The notes under the pieces are model-generated. The model was not told the DNA's origin and made no database searches. It saw nothing but the letters and a program-made list of their open reading frames with translations. Shown here piece after piece: positions 1 to 10,838 of a stretch of 64,000 nucleotides of DNA (position 1 is its first letter; each line of letters opens with the position of its first letter). The DNA is from Adenophora triphylla var. japonica. Taxonomy: Eukaryota > Streptophyta > Magnoliopsida > Asterales > Campanulaceae. The DNA lies in NCBI GenBank assembly GCA_022495995.1, contig JAFEMH010000741.1:186001-250000 (forward strand), in the 5' to 3' direction. A program made the position numbers and the translations under genes.

Positions 1-689
1 TTACGCCTCCATCGGAGCTCTATCCGGGGAGAAGGGAGCACAAATCGACGAACCCGCGATCGATTGGGGTAAGCATTCTTATTTAGCTCAATTCCGTCGA
101 TTTTGATTGAATTTTGATTGATTTAGGGCTTGACCCGAATTTTAAGAATTTTCTAGGATTTTCCTAGGATTTTTGAATGATTTTGAGACATTGATGATTA
201 ACCTATGAGGCTAAGAGCATGCATGTGCAATTTATTTGACAAAAATAATGAGAATGACCCACTTTTTTCTCGATAATAAAGTAAGCATGATAATTGTCTA
301 AAGTGAGACGAAGCCCTTGCATGTGCTAGAACTAGGTCAAAATTTTGATTATCAATGAGAAAACAGGATTTTGGAAGATGAAAGGAATTCATGCATGCCA
401 CTTTTTGAAAGAATAATGCTTATGTGCAAAGAATTTTGAAAATTGTGATTTTGTGCTTTAGGAAAGCAATGGAACTTGACATGACGTGTTTCAAGTGATG
501 AAAAACGTTTTTTTTATGCAAAGGATGCTAGAAAAACTTTATGAATGCTTTTCTTTTGAAAACATGTGCACTTTTTTGAATGCATGCTTTTGAAAATGAT
601 GAAGGACTGACGCATTTCTTTGTTGTGCTTGTCTACAGGAGAACAAATCCAGGGGACCTTCTGAGATCGCAGTCAGGCTATGGCAGAGG
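1..689. other. Non-coding leader before the plant-mobile-domain ORF
   Basis: No convincing coding frame is seen. The stretch is AT-rich, with several copies of a TTTTGAATG / GCATGCAT / GCAAAGGATGC style word. The same GCAAAGGATGC word is amplified in the Tat-1 LTR around 18960-19460, which supports common ownership by Tat-1. A CTACAG acceptor-like site lies near 640, so this may be intron or 5' UTR of the following ORF. Confidence 0.4.
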
Positions 690-1891
690 ATGCCAGATTT
701 CGAGAAGAATGGGGCGAACCCCAAGCAGCTGGTGCGAGCTACCGGCCTAGATTCATTCATTGAGGCTATCGGCAGGGGGATTCATATCACTTCTAAGAGC
801 AAGGGCTTGGTCCAGGCCCTATCTGAGTTTTGGTGGGACACTACCCACAGCTTCCATCTGAGCTGGGGAGAGTTGACGGTGACTCCCGCTGATTTCACAG
901 CTATCACTATCCTACAGTTCACTGGGAGGCCCGTGACTTGGAGGGACCACATCACAGCGGAGGAGTTCCGAGCTTTGGTCGGGTTTGAGTTGATTCCCAA
1001 GGGGCTATGGATGGAGACGCGGAACGTCGAGGTGGCAGCCCAGAACTGCATACGGGACTTTGCCGTTAGTGAGGTGACTGCCCACCAGCTTGCTAGAGCT
1101 TTTGTGTGGTTGATGTTGTCGGTCACCATCTTCGCAAATTCTGGGACTCTGGCCATGACTTGCCTCCTTGACTCTTTGGAGGATGTTGATGGGATAGGGA
1201 CGGTCTCTTGGGGAGAGGCCGGATTGGCGGAGCTCTACTTCTCTCTGGACATGCACATCAGGAACAAGGCTGCCTCCATGGACTGCTTTTCATTTGCCCT
1301 TGAGGTAGTCCCTCTTTCTTTTCTCTTTCTTTTCTTGTCTTGAAACTTTTATGAGAGAGAAATGACCTTTTTGATGTTTTGAACATGCAGGTCTGGTTCT
1401 GTGAGGTGATTGGGTTCTTTCCGTGGAACCAACAGAGCGATATCACCATCTTCCCTGCTATGGTTCGCTGGAGGGGAGATGCGAGGGATAAGTTCACGGG
1501 GAAGACCCGGATCACCTTTGATTACAAGATGGTGAGGCCGGTCATCAACAGGGATGGACATGATGGGGTGGACTTCTACCCGTGGGGCAGGTATCCGGAG
1601 ATTTTGCTAGGAGAGGCCATTGAGGTGACGAGGCAGAGGAGATGGCTGACTGGGCTGACATGTGATGTCATCTATTTGGGGGACCGATTTTCTAGGCAGC
1701 ATGGCCATGTCCCTCCATTGGATGCCATTACTCCCCATGATCCTCCAGCACGGATGCTACAGCCCAGGGATTGGCAGGCGGATGAGATTGCTAGGTACCA
1801 GGGAGGTATAGCGGCTGAGGAGTACTTTGACATGGATACCCCCTACGTTGCGTTTGTGGAGCAGCGCCGAGGACGCCACGTAAGGCGATGA
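690..1891 (+). CDS. Plant mobile domain (PMD, PF10536-like) protein, two exons, antisense to Tat-1 pol
   Basis: Exon 1 (690-1303) encodes the N-terminal half of a plant mobile domain, with the typical blocks FHLSWGELTVTPADF and FRALVGFEL. It ends in ALE followed by a GTAGTC donor. Exon 2 starts after an ATGCAG acceptor at 1391 and continues VWFCEVIGFFPW, a block characteristic of PMD proteins, then DPPARMLQPRDW. It ends with a stop at 1891. Joining the two keeps the frame. PMD proteins occur in transposons and in the MAIN/MAIL family, and their biochemical activity is not known. Here the ORF lies downstream of, and opposite to, the pol of a minus-strand Tat element, so I read it as an antisense extra ORF of that element, not a host gene. 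The start at 690 is only the first Met of the open frame. Confidence 0.65.
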
Positions 1892-2936
1892 AGCCGCGGT
1901 CACTCGGGGATATGGGGAGGACGAGCCTTCCGACCCGCCGATCCCTCCCGCGCACATTTCGTACGTGGTCCACTTGAGTTCCGAGGAGGATGAGGATTCC
2001 CTGTCCCCGACACTAGGAGCCCCAGATACCCCCGCCGCCCGACAAAGACTGTAAGTATACTTTTAGGGTCTTTCCCTTTTTCAGCTTTCTTTGCTTTTTG
2101 CAATTCTGAGATTTTTCTGAGATTTTTCTCCTCTTTTTCTCAGGTTCCAGCTCGCACTTACGACAGGTTGGTCAGGCAGAATAGGGGCTGGAAGGACATG
2201 TGTCGGTCCCTTCTGAGGAAGCTGGCCTGCGCTTCAAAGGCGGCAGCGGACGTGCAGGAGCCCGGGCGCAAGAGAAGGCATGTCGGGTGCACAGCGTCTA
2301 CCTCATCGGCCTCGGAGTACTCTTCCAAAGGCCATGCCTCGGGGACGGGGACCCAATGCTGACATTCTGGAGCAGCTGGCTGAGTACGGGCACGATAATG
2401 TCCATCTGTCTGATGTGAGCGACTAGGAGGACTTGATGAGGGAGGCTAGCGTCTACGAGCTGAGCAGCGATGAAGAAGAAGAAGAATCGGAGGCCTAGGA
2501 GGCCTCTAGAGTGGATTAGGAACAAAAACAAACAATGAACAAATTTGATGCACATTTTGTTTATTTTTTGCTTTATTTGGGCGTCGATGGGGCGAAGACA
2601 TTGTATTACTATTTTATTTGCTTTTCTATTTATGCTTTTATTAATTTTCATATTACTTGAGCCTCGGGGCAGTTTTTTTTGCTTGGAATTGGGGCTGAAA
2701 CGGGGCCAAAATGATTTATAATGATATATAAATGCTTGGGTGACCTTTGAACATGTTTTTGTACAGGTCTTGGTTGAGAAAGTGGGGTGAAAACTCTCTT
2801 GGGCAGCAACTTTGGTTGCTGCAGATTTTTTTCTGCAGATGGAGAATGTAGTCGTGCGGCATGGACCTGAGGGCAAATGAGGCCGTGCGGCTCACAGTTC
2901 TGTCTGAACTGGTTATTTTCTGAATAAAAGCAAGGC
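1892..2936 (+). other. Low-complexity 3' part and spacer between the two antisense ORFs
   Basis: Short open stretches at 2168-2418 and an acidic run near 2470-2500 (GAAGAAGAAGAAG) may be decayed C-terminal exons of the PMD ORF, but no frame can be joined with certainty. At 2850-2895 the words GTCGTGCGGC and GCCGTGCGGC occur. The same pair recurs in the Tat-1 LTR at about 19800-19842. Nothing else is recognised. Confidence 0.35.
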
Positions 2937-4614
2937 TTGGCCATTTCATTTCATTTTCACTCTAGACTTGTCCCAATTGTTCCCAGAGCACATATTGGAC
3001 TTAAAGACACCATCTTTGGTCATTTTGCAATGGAGAATCCCGTCAGATTGCAAAGGGGAAAGCGAGACCGTTTTTTGTCCGATCTTCAATCTTGGGTGAA
3101 GCACAACTTCCAATTTCACAAGGGGCTGCTTGATTCTTCTTTCAAGATCAAGTCTTTATGGCATTTGAGGGATCTCCCGCCCGATTGGGACCTTTTGAGA
3201 GCAGCAGCAAGGTTTTGGGACGTCCGGAGACACGTTTACTGCTTTTCTTACAACGAGATTGTCCCAACGCATGAAGACTTCCGAGCCTTGATTGGGGGTC
3301 CCGAAATCGAGGCTATATCTATTCCGCTGATCGAAGACGTGCCGGTGGCAGCAAAGCTTGCATCTTTTCCTCGCGCATTTCTTCGGAAGAGGCCGAGGGG
3401 ATGATGATAGCCCTGCATGTGATTGACCTTTCGATATCCGGGCAGTTTGGGTCTCCGGCTATGGCTGCGACCGCGGTAGCTATGGATGCCTTTATCCTTT
3501 GCATATTTTACGTCTGCTTCCACCGCCGAGTCCGTGGGATCTGTCATGGTGGTCTCTTGGATACGGTCGAGAGGCGTAGAGCCGGGAAGGACATTGTCCC
3601 ACCGGTTTTGGGAGAGACATTGCATGGTATTGACAAGATGGCTAGGGGAGACCATTTCATGAGGTCCGGGAGTCCACTCGTGGCCGACTTTATGGCAAAG
3701 AAGAGAGGCTCGGGGCTTTGCCAGGGGCTCTGCCGACTCAGTGCCCTTGGGTGATTTCTCGGAGAGGTGCACCAAGGCAACAGGACCAGGGTAGCTGGGA
3801 GCTGACGATGGCTAGGTTATCCACTTCGGACATCCGCTGGTGGGTGCCTCATTGGAGATTGCAGACCAGGAGGACATTTCAGGAGTCCTATATAGTGAGG
3901 GTTCCAGGGTTTTGCTGGTCATCCTTTTACATACCCTGCTTGGTATCCAGGCAGTTTAGGGCTTTACAAGAGCCGTTGAGCGATTGGGAGGACATTCGGA
4001 CCATGGAGGTAATGCCATTGGATATGAGGGATCCAGCCAGCTTCTCATTCTTCTCGAGGGCTTGGACATACACTACTTTCCCACCCAGGGCTATCTTCAG
4101 GAGCGGGAAGAGCACCATTTTGACCACTGTCTACTTGGATTGGTACGAGAGGGAAATGGGAGCGACTCAGGTCATTCTGGGGGAGAGACGTCAGGCTTTA
4201 TTGGGGCGATCGCGACTCGAGTAGGACTCGAGGAGAGGCGAGGCTAAGGCGAGTCGCCATAACCAGTCGGGTGACCTGATCAGAGATATGGAGGCTCGAT
4301 ACAAGAGATTGTCCGAGGTCGCTCCTTTGACTGAGGCTCAGAGGGAGGAAGTGCGGACTCGTGCTCGTGTAGAAAGGACACTTATTGATACGGGTTTGGT
4401 AGAGGCTCCAGTGAGGATACCGGAGATCGGAATGAGGGATACCGACATTATGGAGAAGAAGAGAAAGAAAACTCGACGGGGTCGAGGTAAAGGGAAGAAG
4501 ACCAAAGAAGACTCAGCGAATGACGGCGACGCATCTTTCTTAGGATTCCCTTATTGCCATTTTGCAAACACATTAGTTTATTTAGGTATTTTATTGTATT
4601 TTAGATCTTTGTAG
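2937..4614 (+). pseudogene. DUF7745/PMD-like extra ORF of Tat-1, frameshifted
   Basis: Three overlapping frames carry successive pieces of one protein. At 2937-3404, after a run of basic residues, comes LKDTIFGHF...LLRAAARFWD...FSYNEIVPTHEDFRALIGGP, spanning the W-D and PT-EDF-ALIG blocks seen in plant DUF7745/PMD proteins. At 3401-3754 is a middle part with no clear motif. At 3718-4224 is the SDIRWWVPHW block, typical of the domain's C-terminal half. At 4288-4614 a charged tail with a possible coiled coil ends in a Lys/Arg-rich stretch resembling a nuclear localisation signal. At least two frameshifts (about 3400 and 3740) and a break near 4225 disrupt it. It sits antisense to the pol of Tat-1, on the same strand as the PMD ORF at 690-1891. 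Its function is unknown. Confidence 0.55.
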
Positions 4615-4927
4615 CAGGTTAGCAGAGTCAAGAGTAGACCGTGCTTGAACTCATCAAGAAGTTTTTAACTTGTAATGAACAAGAAATATTATCTTAGAAA
4701 TTAATCAAGACACATTTCATGGAAATTCAAATGTCTTATTGCTTGGGACCCGTTTTATGAAAACTGAAATGTCCTTTATTTTTATTTATTGTTTAGGACG
4801 CACTTCATGGAAGCTTGATTGCCCTTTTTTATTGTTTAGACCGAACCATATATGGCTGCCTACGTTCCCCTTTTACAAGAAAGACTAAGGGGCTCAGGTA
4901 TTCGTAGTTCATTCCGTGAACTATTTT

Positions 4928-5243
4928 TTATGTGCGACCACTGTTTTTGCCTAGACCGCCCTTTTTAGGGTTTTCGGCCTAGCTGGACATTACTCTTTTT
5001 GCACTAAGATTTTTTTTTTCTTTTATTTTCTTTTTTTTTTGTGCAACCCTGTCTTTTGCTCTATACCGCCCTTTGGGTTTTCACCTGGGTATTACTCTTT
5101 TTGCACTGAGATTTTTTTTATTTTTTTTCTTCTTTTTTTTTTATGTGCAACCCTGTCTTTTGCCTAGACCGCCCTTTTTGGGTTTTCAGCCTAGCTGGGC
5201 ATTACTCTTTTTGCACTAAGATTTTTTTTATTTTTTTTTTCTT
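4928..5243. repeat. Three tandem T-rich repeats between pol and antisense ORFs
   Basis: A unit of about 110-130 bp is present three times. Each copy has GTGCAACCCTGTCTTTTG or a variant, a TAGACCGCCCTTT or TATACCGCCCTTT core, ATTACTCTTTTTGCACT, and a long T tract. The copies start near 4930, 5040 and 5145. On the coding strand of Tat-1 these are A-rich tracts just downstream of the pol stop. Tandem arrays in this position are common in Tat/Ogre elements. Confidence 0.7.
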
Positions 5244-6400
5244 TTAGACATAGTATCTTCTGAGCTTATCACCGTTGACTGGGTGGACAAAGGGATTGCC
5301 GTCCAGTCGCAAACTTCATGGCTCCTCCCGATAGTATCTTCGCACCACATAAGGGCCGATCCAAACGGGTTTCCATTTTCCCGGGGTTGTCTACGGTAGG
5401 GGCTTCACTTTCAACACTAAGTCACCCTCTTTGATGTCTCGGCCTCGACCTTTGTCAAATGCTCTGGCCATTCGCCTCTGATAGGCTCGGGTGTGCTCCA
5501 TGGCTTTTAGCCTTCTCTCATCAAGCAGGGACAACTCATCATGCCGGCTACGCAACCATTCTACTTCATTGACACTGTTTTCCAGGAGGACCCTTAATGA
5601 CGGGATTTCCAACTCCACTGGTAACACTGCTTCCATCCCGTAGGTTAGGGCAAAAGGAGTTTCTCCCGTAGCCGCTCGACAGACGTTCTGTAGCCTCAGA
5701 GTGCCAAGTGCAGCTTTTCGGGCCAATCACGACCACGGGTGGCCATTTTTCGGATGATCCGTTCGAGCGTCTTATTAGCAGCTTCCACGGCTCCATTAGT
5801 CTGAGGTCTGTACGGAGACGACTTATGGCGAGTGATTCTGAATTCTGACAGCAACCTATTGCAGTCCCCTTCAAAGTGCAACCCATTATCAGAAATGATC
5901 TAATGGCATCACTGTATAGCAGTAAGTTCCCCACGGTGTGGTGAAGGCTGTCTTTTCTTGGTCTTCTTCGGCCATCTTGATCTGGTTGTAGCCTGCAAAG
6001 CCATCAACGAAGGATTTGACTTCGTAGTTGGCAGTGGAGTCCACCAGGATGTCTATGTTTGGCAAAGGGTAATCGTCCTTGGGGCTGGCCTTGTTCAGAT
6101 CTCGGAAATCCACACAGCAGCGCACCTTCCCATTGGCTTTGGTGACGGTCACAATATTAGACAACCATGTCGGATATTCGATGATTCTGATGAATCCTAC
6201 CTGCAGTAGCTTCTCAATTTCTTCTTTGACCTGTAGAGACCATTCTGGCTTGATCTTCCTCGCCTTCGCTTACCGGCTTAGCATCCGGTGCTAGAGGGAT
6301 TCTCGTGCTCCACTATTGAACCTGTCTAGCCCCGGCATATCCCCGTATGACCATGCAAACACGTCGACGTATTCTCCGAGCAGATCGATCACCGTCCCGC
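5244..6400 (-). pseudogene. Tat-1 pol remnant: reverse transcriptase joined to integrase C-terminal half
   Basis: Reading leftward: at about 6400-6330 a spacer with DVFAWSYGDMPGLD; at about 6260-5905 an RT N-terminal half (VKEEIEKLL, TKANGKVRCCVDFRDLN, PLPNIDILVD, FVDGFAGYNQI, TAFTTPWGTYCYTVMP). The frame then breaks and runs straight into integrase (SDNGLHFEGDC, SSPYRPQTNGAVEAANK at 5881-5700). The catalytic RT YVDD block, the RNase H and the integrase N-terminal half are therefore missing at a deletion near 5900. After a frameshift near 5700 the integrase C-terminus continues to the true end, NGDKLRRYYV and a stop at 5244-5246. On the way it crosses two in-frame stops, at 5391 and about 5317. 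The element cannot encode active enzymes. Confidence 0.85.
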
Positions 6401-6670
6401 TCAACCCCGGGAAGAAATTTCCAATCTGTGTTTCTTTAGGTTCCTCGACAAGCATCCAAGTTCACACTTGTCAAAACCTCCTCGGCACTGGGCCCGGTTT
6501 TCCTCTTTTTCTGTAACCTGCTTAAAGATTTCTTTAATGTATTGTTCATTTAGTGTGTTTGCATCTTGTTCAAATGATTCATTATTAACTGTTGTTAAGT
6601 TTTGAGTTAATTTATCATTTGCTAAGTTGGCAATAAGAGGATACTCAGAAAGATCTGTCATTTCATTCAA
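6401..6670 (-). pseudogene. Tat-1 gag-pol linker fragment
   Basis: An open frame of 89 codons, rich in Asn, Glu and Lys, lies directly upstream of the RT spacer and in the same orientation. It probably belongs to the variable region between protease and RT. No protease motif is found in it or upstream. Confidence 0.35.
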
Positions 6671-7024
6671 AATAAGGGGAAAGATGAAATCGATTACATT
6701 TTGATAGTCCTCAGGCGTGAGGCCTTCGGATGACTCAGAGGACTGGAATTCAAAGATTCCTGACTCGACTGACTCTGGACCCTACACTACTTATTGACTC
6801 GAGGGTATTTGACAAGGGTTGGATCGCGATCTCACTCCTTCTTGCTGTTGCCCTGGGGAGTAGCAGTCTTGTCAGCATTCTTCAGAAAGTTGGAGACTTC
6901 AAATTGATCAAAAACTTGCCGGAAATCATTGACATGTGCCGGCACTGTGGAAAGATGGTGAGGGAGCTAGAGTAGCTTGATGCAATCTCTCGGCGAGCTC
7001 GTCCGTGACAACCGGGCTCATTGA

Positions 7025-7696
7025 TCAAGAGTCTCGGCTCATCTTATCAATGCACCGCCGATAACTCATTTTCTCTTTACCGATCTTGGACACCACGACC
7101 TTGTCGAGATAGCCGGCAAGGGGAGGGTTGGCACGGATAATGCTGATGAAGTCTTCTTCAGAAGGGATCTTAATTCTTCCTTGACTGGCTACGTATTCAA
7201 TAGGCTTTCTGTATTCTGCTTCTAGATCTGCTAGCTTCTCATTGAACTTTATGATGGCAACGAATTCGGAATTCTCTGCTTCAAGAGGGTCACTGATCAC
7301 AGGGATGTCAGGTTGGACTGTGCTTTGAATAATGGGTTCCTTGGCGGGCTCTTTGGCATAACTGACGTAGTAATCGAACTTGCCGGAAGGCTCCCCTAGA
7401 GTTCCGACGCTCTTGTCTTCGGCTTCATACCTTTCTTTTAAATTCTGCTGCGTAGACTTCCTCTTCTTCTTCTTTCTTGAAGGAGCGTCCTCATTAATCC
7501 ATTCTTGATACTCGTATTCCAGACAATCCTCACAGTTGCATACATCATACCATATATGGGGCTTGGGTTGAACTGGGATGGCCTCTCCGACTACTTGGTC
7601 ATTACCATTGTTGACTACCACGTTGGCCATTTTGACACTGGAAAGCTGACAAAACTGAGGATTCTGGCTAATTGTCTGAGAATTCTGCGCTAACAA
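7025..7696 (-). CDS. Unrecognised 223-codon ORF in the gag position of Tat-1
   Basis: This is the longest open frame between the Tat-1 leader and its pol. It contains a CxxCxxCLEYEYQEW-like patch (YDVCNCEDCLEYEYQEW) near residue 50, followed by a Lys/Arg cluster (RKKKKRKS) that resembles a nuclear localisation signal. A Glu-rich, probably helical segment follows around residues 140-185. I do not recognise a Retrotrans_gag domain or a zinc knuckle of the CX2CX4HX4C type. Position and orientation suggest a gag-pol linker or a gag remnant. Downstream to about 6730 the sequence stays partly open on this strand but is broken by stops. Whether it is translated is unknown. Confidence 0.4.
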   Translation of the reverse strand: MLAQNSQTISQNPQFCQLSSVKMANVVVNNGNDQVVGEAIPVQPKPHIWYDVCNCEDCLEYEYQEWINEDAPSRKKKKRKSTQQNLKERYEAEDKSVGTLGEPSGKFDYYVSYAKEPAKEPIIQSTVQPDIPVISDPLEAENSEFVAIIKFNEKLADLEAEYRKPIEYVASQGRIKIPSEEDFISIIRANPPLAGYLDKVVVSKIGKEKMSYRRCIDKMSRDS

Positions 7697-8106
7697 GTCG
7701 CTGACCCGGTGTTCTCACCCACTTCTTTCTCGCTGCGGGAAAGGGATAGGAAAGGTTTAGACTCGGGGTAGGTGTTTAGGCTGAAGGCTCAAGCAATATG
7801 CAAATTAGAATCTTCCAGTTTACTTAAAACAGTGTCTTTTATTATTATCTATTTGGTTGGAAAAGGGGATTTTCCCTTCTTTTTCGCAACTACTCTAGAT
7901 CCTGGATCAGTGGGTTCCATCACTACGTCTATAAGCCCCTCGTATTCCACCTGTATTTCGACCTCCCTGTGGTGGATGCCCGGACGAGGGTCCTATAGGG
8001 CACGCGGATCCCACCGACCGAGAGTAAAGAACGCTCCTAACGGGTCTAGCGGGTCATGGGACCTTTCAACGCACGAGCGATGCGAATTATGGTCAAGGCA
8101 ATACCG

Positions 8107-8500
8107 GGAAAGTCTCGTCTTTCTGCCTTAACGAAATTTTGGCAGAGTTTCGCTTGAGCGAATGACGTTTTGACTTTCGGTAATGTCCGAGAAGATAATA
8201 GGCATGGGTCGGGCGGCAAAAGCCGGATGACACAGTGTCACATTGAACTTCGTTGCATACGCCGGGCGTGAGTCAGAATCGAAGTCAATGCCGGGTCAAG
8301 ATCTTGCCAATTTTTCCTTGTCGGAATTTTGACAGAGCTTCGCTTGAGCGAAAGATCTTTTGATTTGTTGGCAAAGAATCGGTCTCGACTCTTACGCATT
8401 CCGTGCGGGTCAAGGTCAAAGTCAATGTCGGAGTCAAGATCCTACCAATTTTTCCTTGTCGGAATTTTGGCAGAGTTCCGCTTGAGCGAAAATCTTGGCT
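8107..8500. repeat. Three diverged repeats with a TTCGCTTGAGCGAA palindrome in the Tat-1 leader
   Basis: The phrase (G/A)AAATTTTGGCAGAGTT or a variant, followed by TTCGCTTGAGCGAA, occurs near 8128-8162, 8328-8352 and 8459-8482 (the last with CCGCTTGAGCGAA). The repeats also share TTGCCAATTTTTCCTTGTCGG or close variants upstream in copies 2 and 3. Spacing is about 195 and 130 bp. The rest of 7697-8562 shows no gene and is read as the 5' leader of Tat-1. Confidence 0.6.
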
Positions 8501-8557
8501 TCCGTTATGAACTAAGGCTTTGACCTTTACGAGGGTATGCAACTGGGCTATATGACA

Positions 8558-8562
8558 CGGAC
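8558..8562. other. Left target-site duplication of the chromovirus (CGGAC)
   Basis: CGGAC lies directly before the LTR start (TGTGACGACC) and is repeated at 17477-17481 directly after the second LTR. Confidence 0.9.
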
Positions 8563-10740
8563 TGTGACGACCCCAACCCTAGGCACTCATTTTAAATATT
8601 AAATTATATACTTTTAATATTTATGTTATCTTTATGTGTTCAATTATGTCTTTAAATTCTTAAATTAAGATAAATTGGGTGAAAAGTAAATTTAGGATCT
8701 TATAAGAATTTATTAGACATTAAATAAAGAAACTTGGAGAAATAATAAAAATGGGAATATGCTAAATAGTGTAGGGAGGTTAAATGAGTAGGATGAATTA
8801 ATGAGATAAGGATTTATTTTATTTTTAAGTTAAATTGAAAGCCTTGGTTTTCTTAGAATTGTAGGAGGGGCCATAAAAGGTCTTGCTTTCTCCCTAGGTG
8901 ACAAGTGTCCACCCCTTTTACCTCCTTACTCTTACCCCCCTCTCCCTCCATCATTCATACTTCTTCCTTCCTAGAGAAAGCCTTAGAGAAATTTCCATGG
9001 AAGCTCTCACCTCATCTCCTTGAAGCCCAAGCAAATTCTTCACCAAATCCAAGTCTAAGAGCACCATTGAAGTTGGATCACCTAGAGGAATTCATCAAGT
9101 TAAAAAGATCAATCTTTCCTTATAAAATCCAAAGGTGAGTTGTTATGATTCCCTTCTTCTATGTGTTCATGAGTTCTTTGATTATTGTTCTTGGCTTGAT
9201 GATGTTGATTTCTTGCTTGGAAACCTAAATGGGAGTTGAATGATTAGAAAATGACATTGTTGAAGTTAGGGTTCAAGGAAGATCATTAAAAGGGTTTGAA
9301 ATGGGTGGAATGGGTAGAGATAAATGATCTAGGATTACTTGGTTGTGAGTTTACATGTTTTGAATGGGACTTGGTAAGATGAAGGTATCCTTTGGTGTTC
9401 TTGATTTAGCAATGGTAGAAGGAAAGAAGAACTAGGGTTAAAAAGGGGTTAAAAATCTGGAAAATGGGCTGGAGGAGGCTTGGGCGGTCGCCCATGGGGG
9501 CTTGGGCGGCCGCCCATCATGGCAGGAAGTCTCAATTGCTTTGAAGTCCACTTGGGCGGTCGCCCAAGTGATGAGGGCGGTCGCCCATACTGGCAGAAAC
9601 AACAATTTCCCTTGAAGTCCACTTGGGCGGTCGCCCAAGACCCTGAACCAGTTTTTCTTAATTTAAACTAGGATCGTTTAGCAAGTTGTTTGGCCACTTA
9701 AAAATGGTGACTCCCACTTAGTAATTGAACTTGAACCTTCATTAAGGCCTTGTATCCTTGTATATGGAAATTGTAGGGTAGGTTAATGATCCCTCATTTC
9801 CTTACTTGATGTTATATATATTGTTGTTGATATTGTTTAGTGTATTCATAATTGTTGCACTTTGATATTGTTGGGGCATGAGTATATATTACCATGTGGC
9901 TATTGTTTATCCCTTTTTGTGGAGTTTATTTCAAGTAACTACTATGTGCTTGATAATTTGTTAATCAGCTGATATTGGGGGTATAACGTAATACGATCAA
10001 TTATGGAAGTGTGACCTAATGTGATCGGATTATGTTATACCTGTGACCGTCCCCTCCCGTGGCCGCGAGGTTGGGGTTATAGCATCTGTATTGAGCCAAA
10101 AGCCTTACAGAGTTGCTACTATCTTATTTGGTTCCCTGAAAAATGGGTCTTATAAGATGTGAGTATTGCTTAAGCAGCTCACTTAAGATTGGAGTATTAT
10201 TATACCCAATGTTGTACGACTATTGTTCAGACGGGAAAAAGGTAAACCAAAGGTAATGTAAGGTGTTTACAGTTTTTCCAACGTGTTATGTGTTGCATCT
10301 ATTTGGCATATTGTTGCATCCATAATAGCTTGCTGAGATTTATTCTCACCCCTCTCCCTTTACTGTTTTAGATCCCGAGACAGGCGGACCGGCCAAGTAA
10401 GGACGGAGAGGAGTTTGGAGTAATCTTTTGGGTATTGTCGGGGTATGTATAGGGTGACGTATAAAATTGTATTTTGGTAATTCCTTTCTTGGAGCTTGTA
10501 ATTATAAACTTTAAACTCTACGTCATAACCTTAATCTTTTGTAACTAAACCGTTGACCGTTTTCAAAGTTAGTTATCTCCTCCTCCGATGTGGAGTTGAG
10601 TGGAGTTCTTTTGAAATGTTATGTTATTAATGTTTATGTTTGGAAGTCAAAGCAAAGTTTTAAAAGTTTTTGTGTATTTGGGTTAGTTTGAGGACACTCC
10701 AACTCGGGACACGTGTAGGTTCCGAGTCGGGGTCCTCACA
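8563..10740 (+). repeat. Chromovirus 5' LTR (2178 bp)
   Basis: It is bounded by TG and CA and matches 15289-17476 almost throughout. Visible differences are a few single-base changes and short indels, the largest being one missing GGTCGCCC unit near 9640. Transcription signals are not obvious. A CCTCACCCCTCTCC stretch near 10345 and the AT-rich start are the only notable composition changes. Confidence 0.95.
9480..9640. repeat. GGGCGGTCGCCC palindrome cluster in 5' LTR
   Basis: Five copies of TTGGGCGGTCGCCCA or GGGCGGCCGCCC lie within 160 bp. One of them is the perfect palindrome TGGGCGGCCGCCCA. Two copies are preceded by TTGAAGTCCACTTGGGCGG. The 3' LTR has six comparable sites at 16201-16375. 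Confidence 0.85.
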
Positions 10741-10742
10741 GT

Positions 10743-10754
10743 TGGTATCAGAGC
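10743..10754 (+). other. Primer-binding site, initiator tRNA-Met type
   Basis: TGGTATCAGAGC, two bases after the end of LTR 1, is the standard plant LTR-element priming site complementary to the 3' end of initiator methionine tRNA. Confidence 0.92.
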
Positions 10755-10838
10755 TCGGTTAGAATTCTCGGGTAGAGTCTAGCTGAGTGAGAGTGTGTGA
10801 TAACTGACGTCGAGTGTTTAATGCAGGAGTTTGTACTA

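Noticed and set aside
1..600. Tat-1 3' LTR at the left edge
   Set aside because: No match to the LTR start TGTGAATGTG or end GGGTACTTACA of 18302-20079. Only short shared words.
198..760. Short minus-strand ORFs at the left edge
   Set aside because: No domain, no splice context and composition like non-coding element sequence.
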